From: Ramazzottius varieornatus
Lineage: Eukaryota; Tardigrada; Eutardigrada; Parachela; Ramazzottiidae
Length of the DNA stretch: 64,000 nt
Assembly (NCBI GenBank): GCA_001949185.1
Contig: BDGG01000014.1
Coordinates: 124,001 to 188,000 of the forward strand
Direction: 5' to 3'
Made by a program: the position numbers and the translations under genes. Each line of letters begins with the position of its first letter. The stretch's first letter is position 1. The notes beneath the pieces were generated by a model. The model was not told the DNA's origin and did not search any database. It was given only the letters and a program-made list of their open reading frames with translations. Shown here one piece after another: positions 1-12,400 of this stretch.

Positions 1-1081
1 CTACGGTCGATACTGTGAATGTGACAACTTCTCTTGCGACCGCTTCAACGGCCTGGTCTGTGGTGGGCCGGACCACGGCACATGCGAGTGCGGGACTTGT
101 GTCTGCAAGCCGGGCTGGACTGGAGCCGCTTGTGAATGCTCGACGTCCATTGAGACGTGTCAAAGCAAAGACGGAGTAAGTCTTGTGGCAAATGTATCTG
201 AATGGAAATTGACATTATTAGGGAATATTTATTTTCTGATGGGGCTTTTTTTCAGAACATTTGTAACGGTCACGGAAAGTGTGTCTGCGGCGCATGTGTT
301 TGCGACGTCAACGAGGACGGTAACCCCGAGTACTACGGACCAACCTGTGAAAGCTGCCCGACATGCCCGGACGAATGTTACAAGTTGAAGAACTGTGCGC
401 AGTGTCATGGCTTCGGGACTGGGGCACTGGCCGACGACGACGATGCAACCTTCTGTGCCAGAAACTGTAGTGCCACCTACAATACGACCCAGTTTACCCA
501 TGCCGACGAACTCGTTGGTACGTTCTCCGGCTAATCTTTTTTAAACCGAAATATCGAGAATAATGAAACAATCGTGCTTTGTTTTTTTAGTGGATATGCC
601 GGGAGAAAAGATCTGTCAGTTCCGTGATGAAAGCGACTTTTGTACATTTTTCTTCTCCTACTACGAGATTCCTGGCACTATCAATGGACGCATGGTGGAA
701 ATCCAGAAAACCAAAGGTCAGCTCTTCTTGGATCTATACTCTCAACTGCAATTCATGGGTTGATTAGGTGTGACTGTGTAGTTTGTCCGGAAACCGTGGG
801 TGCCTGGGCGGTTATCCTCGGTATCATCGGCGCAGTGTTGGCTGTCGGTATGGCGCTTTTGCTGATATGGAAGATCTTGACCATCATTCATGATCGGCGA
901 CAGCTGGCCAAGTTTGACGCTGAAGTGGAGAACGCCAAGTGGGATACGGTAAGGGAATGAATTTTGCTCTTTGTCGACTTGAACCTGTCGAAGAAGTTCG
1001 TGTGGCCTTTTACAGAGTGGAAACCCCATTTTCCGACCGGCCACCAACACCTACCGCAATCCAGTATATGTTAACCGATAG
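1..1081 (+). CDS. Integrin beta subunit, C-terminal part (5' truncated by window)
   Basis: Beta chain of a heterodimeric adhesion receptor at the plasma membrane. Exons seen: 1-175, 256-517, 591-716, 768-948, 1016-1081. They encode, in order, cysteine-rich I-EGF modules ([32 protein letters not shown]), the beta-tail region, a membrane helix starting near [17 protein letters not shown], the membrane-proximal cytoplasmic stretch [16 protein letters not shown], then WDT and the two talin/kindlin-type motifs NPIF and NPVY, ending VNR-stop. Family knowledge: the HDRR(E/K)(F/L) box and NPxY pair are diagnostic of integrin beta tails. Odd: the donor after 716 leaves phase 1, while the exon from 768 needs phase 2, so one base is unaccounted for; all other junctions keep frame. 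Identification is secure; which beta paralogue cannot be told. Confidence 0.95.
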
Positions 1082-2561
1082 GAAGTGTGCGGGAAATTGT
1101 TTCTTGACTGCCTTACAAGCCAAAAGGACCACGGAAAAAAGTCTTCTAGAAAGAAGACAAGGGTTTCGACAAAAGATTGGCAGCTGTTTTACAAGCAGCG
1201 TTTGTTGCGTGTCTTTCACCACTTTGTGCCCCAATTAACTGACTGATATGTCCGACTAGAAAAATACTACTTTTTACCACTGTTTGTGCATCTAGAACTT
1301 TTCGTCTAAACTTTTATCTGTTTTATCGGCGTTTTCATCTTTAACTTTTCTCTCACTTTTTTTCCCGAGTTGTTGGTTTTATGCATTAATCTTTCAGTCA
1401 TTCTGACGTTGGTCACTAACTTTTGCGTTCTTTTATCTGCCTCTGTTTTTTTCTCTCCTGCCTGTATGGGGTTTTTTGGTGTTTCTAATTATGATTCATG
1501 TGCGTTTGAAGCCTTCGAGCTTCTCTCCGTTTGATCCTTCTGATTCATTTTGTACTAATCCCATATTTGGCTAGCGGTAAACACGTGTTTTACGTGTCTA
1601 CGGAGTTGTCAGTTCCTCTAACCTTCGCGTACGTCCGTACCGCTTGTACGTATGCAGAAATTAACACCTTGAGCACGGGGCGGGAAACTCACTTTCCCGG
1701 CGCACACTCATTTGTGCGTAGCGAGTTTCCAGTTTACCTTTTGCTCCACGTTTTTTTCCGTTTGCCCGGACAATCAACTCTTCTTGAAACTAAAACTAGC
1801 GGCTACTGCACGCTGGCTCTGCAAACCTGTGTGGAATTTTTTCCTTTCGCAACGGGATTTCGGCGTAGCCAGCAAATTACTTTCCAGCCAGGCTCTCAGT
1901 TAGTCCAGAGTTACCGAAATGTTGCGCGAGCCCAAACATTTTGGTATCTTGCGACAGTTTCAGATTCGTGGAAAGATCTGCTCAGTGGTCATTAAAAAAA
2001 CATTGAAGCCTGGTCGTTTTGAGTTGGCAGGTGGCGCACTCTACATCATATTCCAAAATTTTGGCCAATCGATGAGGTGGTGATCGGTCCAATTTGGCAC
2101 CGCCTCCAAGTTTTAACCAGTTGAAACAAGGCGAAAGTGACCGCATCGTATTCTGAAAGTACGAAATCGCGCAGTGCTTAAGGTGTTAAGTTATGTACGT
2201 TGAGTTATGTACACCGTGATCGACAGAACGTACCTTAGCTGGTTGCCGAACAGCCTCGACGGCCTCCCAATCGGACGTACCCATGCTTGTACAGCAGCCA
2301 GTGCTTCCTGTTCTTCGTGCTGTGATACCCGGCTTCCCTAATAGCCAGCAGAGGCGTCCCATGCTTTTCCGGCGGGACTAAACTTTAGCCATGACCTGAT
2401 AACCCTTGGTGGAAATTCATGTAGGCAAAGCTTGCAGTCAAGCTGGGCGGCAGCCTCGTAGAAACAAGTCGCACTCAGTATGCACTGTGCCGACGGACTG
2501 TGTGCATTTGAGGCAGTTTGAGGGTCTTGGACAGTCTGCAGTGCGGAACCACGTTCGAACC
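1082..2561 (+). other. Intergenic / probable integrin 3' UTR
   Basis: No coding exon recognised between the integrin stop and the next start codon. The first few hundred bases are T-rich and could be the integrin 3' untranslated region. An open frame at 1531-1995 has no recognisable motif and is treated as chance. Confidence 0.5.
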
Positions 2562-4124
2562 ATGGCGGAAGGCCGAAAGGCCGCAGAACGCATCATCATA
2601 ATTCTACTGCCTCTTCTGTCGCTTGTTTTCTGCAGCTGGCTTTGCATCGACATTGGTGACTATTTTGTCAACGGCGAAGCCGCCACTGGACCAAACCTAC
2701 TGAGCGTTAAGAATCGAGCCGCCAAGTTCGCAACCTTCCTGGCCTATTTTCGTTCGCAATTTTCGGCCTTCCATGCCACAGCTACTTTCACCGCCTTTCT
2801 GTTCCGAAGATGTCGGATGCGAAAGACCATGTTGCAAATGCGAAGAACGGAAAAGTTCTTCTCTCTTGCGCAATGGGACCCGCCAGTAGCGGCCGGACGC
2901 TGCTTCCAGAAATATGTCTGGTTTCTCTTGGCCATTTTAACGATCGTAACATTCGCTCGCCATACCTATTTAATGTACACTATCCTTGTATCTCGGCAAG
3001 ACTTCTCGGAAGACAGCATCATCCCATATTTCGTATGGAGGCTGAGCAAAGGCCATCTCTCCCTTATCCTGCAGTCCCTCGTGCTTCTCGAAGATGTCTC
3101 CATGCTGATGATCTATCGCCTCGTCCTTTCCCACAGCAGTGTCGCTATTGAAATACTCGAGACAATCAGCCAGAAAATACAAACTACAGCCATCGTCTGC
3201 AAAAAATCCAGCTTGATCAGTAGTACCTTCTCCAAGACGGTTTTACCACAGCTGATTGACCTGGAAAACGCGGCAGTGGGAATAATTCGAGCTTTGGACT
3301 GGGCTTTCCGTTCTGTCATCGGCTGTACTGTGGTGGGGAACGCTCTCAGTCTCTCGTCGGTCATTTCCCAGTGTTTTCTGTCCGAGTCATTCAAGACACT
3401 GGAGGACTACTGTTTGTTCATCTCGGCCATTACTCAGTTGGTCCTGGCAATAAGCCTGGTGTTAGTTGGGTTCGCAGCGGTCCACAGCCAGGTACTGTAC
3501 TGCTTACCACATTATCGCGCACCCAACCACGTGAACAGTAAACGAGGCCCGGGTCAGAGACATAAAGGCTGTGAACTGATACCCTGGGCACTGGGCAACG
3601 ATATCTCACCCCGTGGTCCAGTGCGCGATAAACTGGGGGGACGACAGTCCTGTATCTTCAAATCTTTTCAAACCGTTTTTCGATAAGGCTTTTCGCTCTC
3701 AGAGGTTACGGGATATGGATCTGTGCAACGAGCTGGTAAAGTCTCGGCAGCTGGCTCGTACTCAAGCACCTGGGAAGATTACAGCTTCTGAGGAAGGTCA
3801 AGTGTTATTGGTGCTGACTTCTGTCTTCGCCAAACGACCTCGATCAGTCACTGTTGCAGGCGTGGTTGGTATCACCTACTCTCTAGGGTTTAAAGTAAGT
3901 TTTGCAAGACTACGAGCACGCATTCTGAACGTAAGGTACGAGTGTGATTGATGGACCATTATGGCCACTGTTTACAGATATTCATGGGCTTCCTCGGGTT
4001 GATCTGTTTTATGATCGAGCAACAAGAGCACCATCAACTGAGAACCCACTACATTCAAGAACAGGCTGCTCGCCAAGAGTACGCTCAGGCGATGGCTTGC
4101 CTATCCGTTGTCCAAGCACTCTAA
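2562..4124 (+). CDS. Seven-transmembrane gustatory-receptor-like protein 1
   Basis: Exons 2562-3491, 3703-3894 and 3978-4124, all joined in phase 0, give about 422 residues, the usual length of arthropod-type gustatory receptors. The start ATG at 2562 lies in a good context (aaccATGg); the open frame extends upstream without a better start. Hydrophobic segments occur near residues 14-34 (IIIILLPLLSLVFCSWLCI), 120-145 (WFLLAILTIVTF), 180-200, 250-270 (VIGCTVVGNALSLSSVI), 285-307 (LVLAISLVLVGFAAV), then in exon 2 (VTVAGVVGITYSLGFK) and exon 3 (IFMGFLGLICFMI). Three exons with phase-0 introns near the C-terminus are typical of the family. Ligand unknown. Family call is by architecture and intron pattern, not strong sequence motif. 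It shares this layout with the gene at 29653-31284. Confidence 0.7.
3493..3650. mobile_element. MITE inside intron 1 of chemoreceptor 1 (TACTGTA family)
   Basis: Left end at 3493 reads TACTGTACTGC and continues to ATCGCGCACCCAACCACGTG; right end (3611-3650) is the inverted complement (CGTGGTCCAGTGCGCGATAA). The same termini bound the 610 bp element at 16308-16917. The 5' splice donor of the receptor intron (GTACTG at 3492) overlaps the first bases of the element, which fills about three quarters of the intron. Confidence 0.75.
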
Positions 4125-5189
4125 ATCTCGTCTATAACTGCCCCAGCCAGCGGTTTCTGTAATGTTCATGACAGAAGCCTAATATTTTCTATGTAACAAC
4201 ACCGTTAGAATATCTGTGACGAATACGCAAACCAATTCGCAAGTTTAGCCAGCACATAATTATGATGCAATGGGCTCAGATTGAGAAGCCCATGTTGACT
4301 TAAAAGTCGTAGCCGCGATTGCTACCGTGGCGGTATGGCGATACCCATTTTTCGCGGGGATGAGGGGAAAATCAGTATCTCATCCTCAGGCTTGGACGCC
4401 ACAAAGTTATCCGTGGAATGGATCTGACCGATGGGCTCAAAGGCAGCAGTTCATCCAACTTATCCCATGAAGCTGAATCGGTCTCACATTTTCAATTATG
4501 ATAAGCTCTGTTTCGCTCGAATGATAGCCAAGCTTAGCGTTGTATAAAAAAAAATCGAAAAAGGAGACAAGCGAGCCACGAGAAAAGGCGATAAAAGTAA
4601 GGCCTTCACCGCCTAAAACACCAAAGCCACCGCCTTTGATGAAATTAGTATCAATTCAATCAATTCGAAGTCTCCTTACGGAATAATTTCCTAATGTACA
4701 GTCACCACCTCGAAAAGATTGACTAGAATGTGATCATCATGACGGTCACCAGTGCGAAAGCAACGGGAACTGAGCCTTCACCCACAGCCGGCGAACAAGT
4801 TGCTCAGGCGCAGCCCTATAGGTGATTTCTGACCGAGTGATCGGAGGAGGCTGATCGAATGTTTCGCTTTTGCTACATTTGACCTGTCCTCAGACGGCGG
4901 GTTCTTCCCTTTGTCAAATTTCGAAAACGATATTCTAAGGCGGTGTGGAATGAATTAACAGTAGTTGGCTTCCGAAAAAAGCGGTGTCAGTAGCTTTTTA
5001 GGCGGTCCCAGGCGGTGGCTATAGCTGTCAGGCGGTTTGGGCCGTTATGGTCGGAAACTGATTTCGGTGTCAGTCAGGATATTGGCTTCGGTCGAGCGTG
5101 CGCGTTGCGCGAAGTGCATTGCTGCTGAATGTAACGCAAACATTCTGGCTGCTTGTTCGAGCATCATGGATCCGAAAACTTGTCTTGGC
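4125..5189. repeat. Intergenic with CACCGCCT-rich repeat element (about 4600-5045)
   Basis: The interval between two convergent genes. From about 4600 to 5045 it holds an element whose left side carries repeated CACCGCCT boxes and right side the complement AGGCGGTG, so its ends are inverted repeats. Its left part (4595-4730) matches, inverted, the segment 22480-22610 in an intron of the secreted-protein gene: CTTCACCGCCTAAAA, CACCGCCTTTGAT and ACAGTCACC occur in the same order and spacing. No coding exon seen. Confidence 0.6.
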
Positions 5190-8100
5190 CTAAGTGTTTG
5201 GTTTCGGTTTCGGTCTTGATCCGAGGAGTGGCCGTGACTTTCCGCCGAAGTGGTTTTCACTACGCTGCCATCTTGGACGCAGTTCGTAGCTATAGTCAGT
5301 ATCAGGCGATATCTCTTGAAGCTGAAAGAACTTGGCTTTGAGAATCGTATCCACCGTTGGTCTCACGTTGGGGTCGTAAGCGAGGCATTCGTTTATCAAG
5401 CGTAAAGCATCGTCTGGAAGATTCTTCGGCAGCTCTGGTAATTTTTTCTCCTTAACGTGTCGAACAAATGCCGGGTTGATCTGACCGTAGTATTGCGAAG
5501 GAAAGGTTTCGGTGCTTCCTGCGGCGCAGTACTTCAACGGCTGGCCCATGAACATGTGGCTTAGAACGAAGCCGAAACACCAAATATCCACGGCCTGCAA
5601 GTCGTAAATGTAGATTGGATCAGCGCTTGACGCGTCCATGATCGTCATGTTCTCCAAAATTTCTGGTGGTGCGTAGCGTAGAGTGGATTTGCTGGGTAGC
5701 GTACCACAATACTCGATATTTTGCAGACACAGCATGTCGTCGAGGTCCCCTATCTTCATCACACAAGCTTCTTGATCCGGACAGGATAGAAAGATATTGT
5801 CGCATTTGATGTCAAGATGGTGAATATCGTACTCGTGAAGGTACTGAAGCCCGAGTACAACTTGTCTACTCCATTTTATGATCAAATGAAGAGGTAGACG
5901 ACCTCCTTCTGCCGCAGTGGTGAGCGTGCCTCCTGCAAGTACCCCAACTACGTAGACGATGGATGCATTATATTAATACTAAACGGCTACTTTAAACTAC
6001 CGATCACTTCGGACATACGTCGTACATTTTGACCGTAGGTATCTACATTGTATCAGGTGGGAAAGTATGACTTCTCGGCTATTTTCAGGCACCAACTTCG
6101 AATTTCTTTTTCTTCCGTTTGCCCCGGACTTTTGCTCCCAAACTTTTTGCAAAATGATCTACCAACCATCGGCTTCCAGATTTACTCCGAACCATCCAAA
6201 ACATTCGTACTTCGCTAGTTGGAAGGTCGTTTTAACGAAGGCGGATTCTTGTCAAAATCCCGGTATTTTCGCGGAGAACAATTTTCGTGAGCGCCCAGAT
6301 CCCTCCAGAAATTTTGTATCTTAAAACTATAGTCCGACAAGTTTTTTCTCAAAAACAGTGCCCAGTATCCTTGAAGAGCGTTCACTGCCCAAGCTTTCCG
6401 GGTGGGAACCCAAACGAAATTTCAAATATTCATTCGTGTGTTCTGGGAGCAGAAACAGCTCGACCTCAAATCAGCTTTGAGTAGAGATACAACATGCTCT
6501 GGGGTGTCTATTGAACAGCATAACATAACTTTTCTAGAAGTACGCGAGTAGGAAAAAATTTAGTTCTCGCTACCTCACTAAAGTGGCGCATCTCAAGGAT
6601 GGTTTCTGCGCTCGGAAACCAGAAATTCGTGTTTTTCCGATTCCATAAGTCGTAATATGAGAACTTCTGACTGTCATCGGACCTAAATTAGTTCTACACA
6701 ACGATACATTTCGTACTTGAGTCAGCTAATCCATGTTCAGTAGAAAAATTCTGAAAACAGGGCGGAAAAGCTTCCTCGAGTTGTGTCAAAATCGGCTTTC
6801 TCTCTCAGTTGTCAACATGTTAACTTAAGTCGTTCTGTGAAAGAACGAAGAGTGTCGGTTAAAAACACCAGACATGCGAGAGTATCGATAAACCAAAAAT
6901 TAAGTCCGCAAAACAAATGTTGAAGTGTCCCCTCGAAAACCGACAAGTCATACTTTCCCACCTGATATTTTACTTCAACGATCACGGGGCATAATGTGCG
7001 ACGTCTGTCCAAAATGATCGGTAGTTTGAAGTTTTAATCGGCTATGGAAGTCCATGTCTTATTTATCAAAGCTAAAATACCACAAAAGTACCTGCACAAT
7101 ACTCCAGGAAGAGGGTGCAGCGGGAAGGTTGCGCACTGTAGCCACCGGGGTTCACCGAATCGAAGCGGAAATCGAAGTACCTGACAATGTGAGGGTTGTC
7201 GAGTTTCAAAAGCAATAATGCTTGTCTTTGTACTCTCAACACCATCCCTCTGTTTTCCAATTCTTGATCAGGTAGTGGAATCTCTTTCAGCACAACTAGG
7301 CTATCCACTGCACTGTTTGTCCAATTAGCGAGGTGGAGCTTTGTACGACTGAAAGTAGCTTGTGGGAGGGTTCTGGCATCTCTGTAGAAAACATTCTCAT
7401 GCGGTACACCCCAGCGCAGCGCATCCTTTCTCGATCTCATGTAGAACTTGACTCTTCCCAAAACATGAAGTGCTATTGGTCTGCTAATAGCATCAAGATT
7501 GAGGCACTGCAGGACGGTCTCGACGACGGCCAACGATGCCGTTTTCAAGAATTCAGTCGTGTTCAGACTGATCGTCATAAAACTATCCGACAGTGCCTGC
7601 TGAGTCTTTTTGTCGTCGCAGTTCTGGATGGCTGATTTCAGCTTCACTTCTTCAGACTGAAATAGCATGGTTTCGCCCATCAACATCTCCAAGCAGAGGA
7701 TACCGAAGCTCCAAACCCGACTTGTCTGGCCGTCAACGCCCTTCTTCATTCTCGGACCGGGAACACACATGTGGAAGTCCAGTAGCTCGGGCGCAGCATG
7801 TAACAGCTGCCGAGGAGTAGCCATCTTCATCTTGATTTGTCCGTTCGTCGACTCGGTACTATTTAGCCACTGCCGAAAATCGAGTTTCAGACTGAATGAC
7901 AAGTCGTTTCGTTTCGTTAGTAAAAAGTTCTCGCTGCACAGCGGAAGAAGAAATGCGCTTGTTGACCTATCAAAATCAAATAGACTTACTGTTGAAACTG
8001 CGGCACATAATATTGATTGTTAGCTGGCAAAGAGAGAGAGAGAGCAAGGTAGCGCGGGTCGAATTCCTATACGCGCTCAGACTTGAGATACTCACGCAGC

Positions 8101-8664
8101 AGCTCCAGCTTCTCTAAGCAGGACGCGTTCTTGTTCATCGAGAAAACACAATGCTTTCAAGACTTGTTTCATAATGCTCAATAGAAGCCGGGACGTCATA
8201 TTGAGGCCAGGCAGCTCCTCCCGTAGTGTTCCATCTAAAAAAAGCAACTAAAGGTATAGTATCCTCTTAACCGATATGTCCCCTTCCGATGACATGAATG
8301 ACGCACCGGGGCAAAGCTCCATTTGAACTGAATTTGACAAGCAGCAATAACTGTAGAACGACACAAGACGTTTGATCTTCCTTGGACACACCCAGCCGCC
8401 TTCGATATCTTGCGGTCCAAAAGCAGCTGCAACAATCTTCATTTGACGATCTCGTTCGTCCTCGTTGTCAGCCAGGTAGTTTTCCGGCAGCACCTCCAGT
8501 GCGAAGTCGCCCCTTTCCGGATGCTGACGTGAGGATATACGGTACACTTCCCGGTTATTTCTGGCGTAAATGTTCTCCAGTCCATGGATGACCAAACTGG
8601 CATCGATTTTACGAAATCTTGTTTGGGACAAAGCAGACAATTGCAAACCTTCAGCAAACGCCAT
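5190..8664 (-). CDS. Tandem pseudokinase-kinase protein
   Basis: Exons 8664-8307, 8234-8096, 7933-7092 and 5932-5190 join in matching phases (1, 2, 1) to about 693 residues. Domain 1 (residues ~30-260): the VAIK lysine is replaced (FALEVL), the substrate-binding strand is MELCPDGTLREE, the catalytic HRD region is degenerate (LREAGAAAENFLL), DFG is DFRQW, but AAPELL and WSFGILCLEMLMGE remain, so it is predicted to be catalytically dead. Domain 2 (~330-670): VVLKEIPL keeps the lysine, LFLEYCAGGTLTTAAEG, catalytic loop HHLDIKCDN (HRD as HLD), metal site KIGDLDD, YAPPEI, DIWCFGFVLSHMF. The glycine loop lacks clear GxGxxG (PQATFSRTKLH). Ser/Thr kinase superfamily is certain; the pseudokinase-kinase order recalls GCN2 or JAK but no regulatory domains are visible, so no subfamily is assigned. 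The last intron (about 1.16 kb) holds a transposon. Confidence 0.85.
6051..6967. mobile_element. 917 bp non-autonomous TIR element, copy 1
   Basis: Ends are inverted repeats: left starts TATCAGGTGGGAAAGTATGA at 6051, right ends with its complement at 6967. No transposase frame inside. A second copy lies at 28573-29481 in the same orientation with matching internal blocks (CCCAAACTTTTTGC; CCTCACTAAAGTGGCGCAT). It sits in the last intron of the tandem kinase gene. Confidence 0.8.
8030..8044. repeat. AG dinucleotide run in kinase intron 2
   Basis: A short uninterrupted GA/AG microsatellite within the intron between exons 2 and 3 of the kinase gene. Confidence 0.8.
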
Positions 8665-9459
8665 CCGTGCGTGACTACGGGATTTTTAATTTTTTACCCT
8701 GACAGTCAAAGACTGACAACACCAAAGTACATTTGGCACTATTAAAACTTCGAAGTCGCACAGTGCAGGCGTAACAGAATGGAGCTCGTTTGCAGCACAA
8801 TGCAACGAGTGTGAATGCAAGTTTCATCTTTAGCAAGCCATGGCTTTGAGAACACACTACGAACGATAGCGTCATTGTTTGAAGAGATAACTTCGAGACT
8901 GAACGCCGCGATGACGTCAAATTTTTGATCAAGACGCTCGAATAAAGCCGGCCGGTTAGATTTACGTAATTCGCGGTATTTACGTTGAAGAACGCCGTTT
9001 TCGCTTCAAAGTGGTGTGCCACAGGAACCAACCATCCGGATGATGTCACTGTTGTTCCTGTCGTCTTTGCCACCTGCTTTCACCCAGATCCAACAATCTT
9101 TGCCGGTAGATTAAATAATTTGGCTCCGACACACCAATTGCATGCCAGGATGAGTTCTGCGTGTCTCTCTGACTCATTATATTAATTTTCGGTACCAACG
9201 AGTATCGTCCGCGATGAGAAAATTGTCATGAATTATCGCGTAGCTCCCTGTAACCACATAAGGCTATCACTTATGGTAACGCCGCCGTACAGGCAGGTTC
9301 GCCTGCAGCTCTTCTTACTGTAGGGCAGTAGAATCGCTTTGAAAATCTGCCTTATTTCTAAAGTACACTGTACAATGCCATTTCTCTCGGATCGTCTTTC
9401 GACATTGATCCGAGGAGCGCCTGACACGGAATTCATGTTTGTTTAGCCAGTCGATCCCT
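8665..9459. other. Divergent intergenic region between kinase and ANF-receptor genes
   Basis: Head-to-head spacer of about 0.8 kb that must contain both promoters. The open frames here carry no recognisable domain. No clear TATA box or other regulatory site could be assigned by eye. Confidence 0.5.
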
Positions 9460-12400
9460 ATGCGCAACACTCATCTGCCACTCCTTGTTCTGTGTAGACT
9501 CTGTCTCATGGTCAACGGCATAAAGAGAGTGGAGATTATCACAACAGTACTCGTAACCAACGCCACGGGAAACTCGATGCACAACTTGGGACCCGCCTTT
9601 GATCGCCGAACTGCGCAGTTCCAGGCGTACCATGGTCAGCACTTCAGCTTGAAACATACTTATCTCCTTGACGCGAACATCACGAACTGCTCAGACCTTG
9701 CCAGTCAAACGAGCCGCATGATAGCCGAGTGGTATTACAAGAAAAGAATAAACGCCGAAGTTTATGCTTTTGTATCTCCGGATAATTTAATACACTTTTC
9801 CCTGCCGTCAGGTAATTCCTTGCTTAACTCCCGCGAACTAGTTTCAGTTTGTTTGGGTTTGCCGAAGTGAACAGTCTGCTGACCAACTGGGACATCCTGA
9901 TGATAGGACGTAAGTCACACTTAGAAGTTAGCTCATGTAGTTCAGGGAGTACGGTACTGTTACCTCTTTCTTTTTAAAACACCAAATTACAGTACATCTT
10001 GTCTCTCTTGCTTTCTTCTGAATATCAACCGGTTCACTTGCACATGCGTTTCGAAATGCTGCTGCCCATGTGGCCGAGAAACTCGGGCAAAACTACGATA
10101 GAACAGTGTCACCGTAGCAACCCGTAAGTGTTAGCTGAGAAAACAACCGGCCCGTCTAAAATTGCACGATTCAGTCGCGCACTGCGGTATCAAAGCAGAG
10201 CCACTAAGCAGCTAATCGAGTGGAGTGTTTCGTTTTGTGGCTGAGTTTTCGTCCATTGCGATCGTACGCTTTAAGAAAGCTCAGACCAAACAGAAAACGG
10301 ATGGAGGCGAAGCCTCATTGGTACAGCTGGAAATTTTCCCGGCTTGAATCAATCGAGCCTGGCTCGATTCAATACTTCTGTTTTGTGCAAACGGCCATTC
10401 TGAATTTGCTCCTTGGAACATTTTGCTTTTCTGAAAAAAAACGATCCCTTTCTCGGTCAAGTTTCATGATCTGTTCTCCGTCTATGAGCGCTGTGCTCGG
10501 AGAGGTGACAAGAGTTTGCTCTGGAGCGAGGAATGCCACTGTCCAACAGATGGGAACGACGAAAGAATAGAAGGAATGGCGTCTAACTACCATTGTGGTG
10601 ATCTCGTTCGTTCCCGTCGCCCCGCGTGTTTTTGCTCGAGCTCGGCACGTCGACCTCAATGTGAGAATCCTACTTTCTTACCTGATGGCCTAAGATCTGT
10701 TTGACCATGAGTCGAAGAAACTGCAGACCATGTCGTTTGCAGTGGGATGCTGGCTTGGTACTGCTGATTGTACTAATTGTTGATTGACTGATTTTATTTC
10801 TGTTGCATTTTTCCTTTTTGAAGTGTTACTCCTGACTCGTGAAATGGACAAGAGTCTCAAGGACCATTAGCAACAACGACGGAGATCCGATCTGATGAGC
10901 GAGCTCGTGGTTCTATCAAGTAAGCAGACTGATGCATCGCGTCAAGCAGTTTCAGGTCGATAGGACTTCATATGTCGGCTGGCGTATATTCTAGCTGCTT
11001 GATGACTGATCACTGCTTGTTGTCCACAGGTCAACCCATCTGCAGTCGGAACATAACTTTCCTAACTTGTCTTTGCTTATCTTATCTGTTCTTGTCCGTG
11101 TTGTGACATATTTAGAATTTGTTCGAGCTCGACACGGTGTGACAGGATCCACGATTTCCAGTTTTCCATGTATATGACTTTCTCTGATCTTCGTCCGTCT
11201 TTCCGTCATATTTTATGCAGTTGCATACTTGTCGAAGTTTTGCGCGGTTTTGATGCGTTTCGAAGAAATTAAGTTTTTCACCGGAAATCATGTTTTTCGT
11301 GCTTTAGCCAGGAAAAACAGTAAAATCTGCGCCTGAATTACGCCATCTTTCTGCTCAAAAGAACATCCAATTCAAAGCTTTTCTGACACTGAGTAAACAT
11401 TATTTTGTGTTCCAAAACTGCCTGTTTTCAGATACAGAGAAAGCTCTTTTTGATAAAATGGAAACAGCATCTTCGATGCTTCTTTAGCTTATAAATTCAG
11501 CTTTTTCTCTATCTAAAAATAGGCTGTTTTAGATCCGGGCGGGTTACCCGCACCTTTGCAGGATCCATCGGCAATTAAATGTATGTGGGCTAAATGTGTA
11601 AAGGCGGAAAGACATAGAGTCCAAAAAAACGTACATGTGTTTCAAATGTGAACTAGTGAAAACGTTTGGAGAACGAAATGTTTGCTGGAAGGTAGCTGTG
11701 CGAAAGAGTGAATAGCCATACCGCTATAGGGAGATTTCAGGGCTACGTCTTTCGTACGTATTTTATGTGTAACAGCACCGTGAAATTAGGGACGCAGCTG
11801 CCCATCAAAAATTTGAACCAACGAAGATACATTGTGGTCGTGTCGCGGTCGATCCATAAGAAGATAGGTTTTCGGATTTTGAGAGAGCAATTACGCTGAC
11901 CTCTCTCACTGGTAAACTACGTCACAAAAGCAAGCTTCGACAACTTTACAGAAGCTTGCCTGTGTGACGTAACATACCGGTGGGAGAGGTCACTGTACTT
12001 GAGTTTTGGGAACTTCGCTGTGCACTCATGATCATAGTTTTCCATATGGAATCAGAATATTTTATCCAAACAAAATCAAGTTAAGGAAGAAGACTTTGGG
12101 GGTGAGACGATCACCACGCTAGATCTCGAGGCAAACCTAGCTCACAGGCGGTCTAACTGCTGTAGCCAAACCTCTGAATTCCCGGTTTCCGGCGCACCAT
12201 GATTAACGAGAAACTAAATGACATGATGCACCAGTTGACCCAGTCTGCCCTGTATAGCTTACAATGTTATGGTGCGCCGCTTGACCAGGGACACACCCGG
12301 CTCGTGCCGCCATTCCATAGACTTTACGGTACAATGGTATGCTGCGCGGAATTAATCTGTAAGAAATTAGGTTAAAGGAATTAGGCTGCATTATTGAGTT

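Noticed and set aside
1531-1995. 154-codon plus-strand frame downstream of integrin
   Set aside because: No motif, no suitable start context; likely chance frame in a UTR or spacer.
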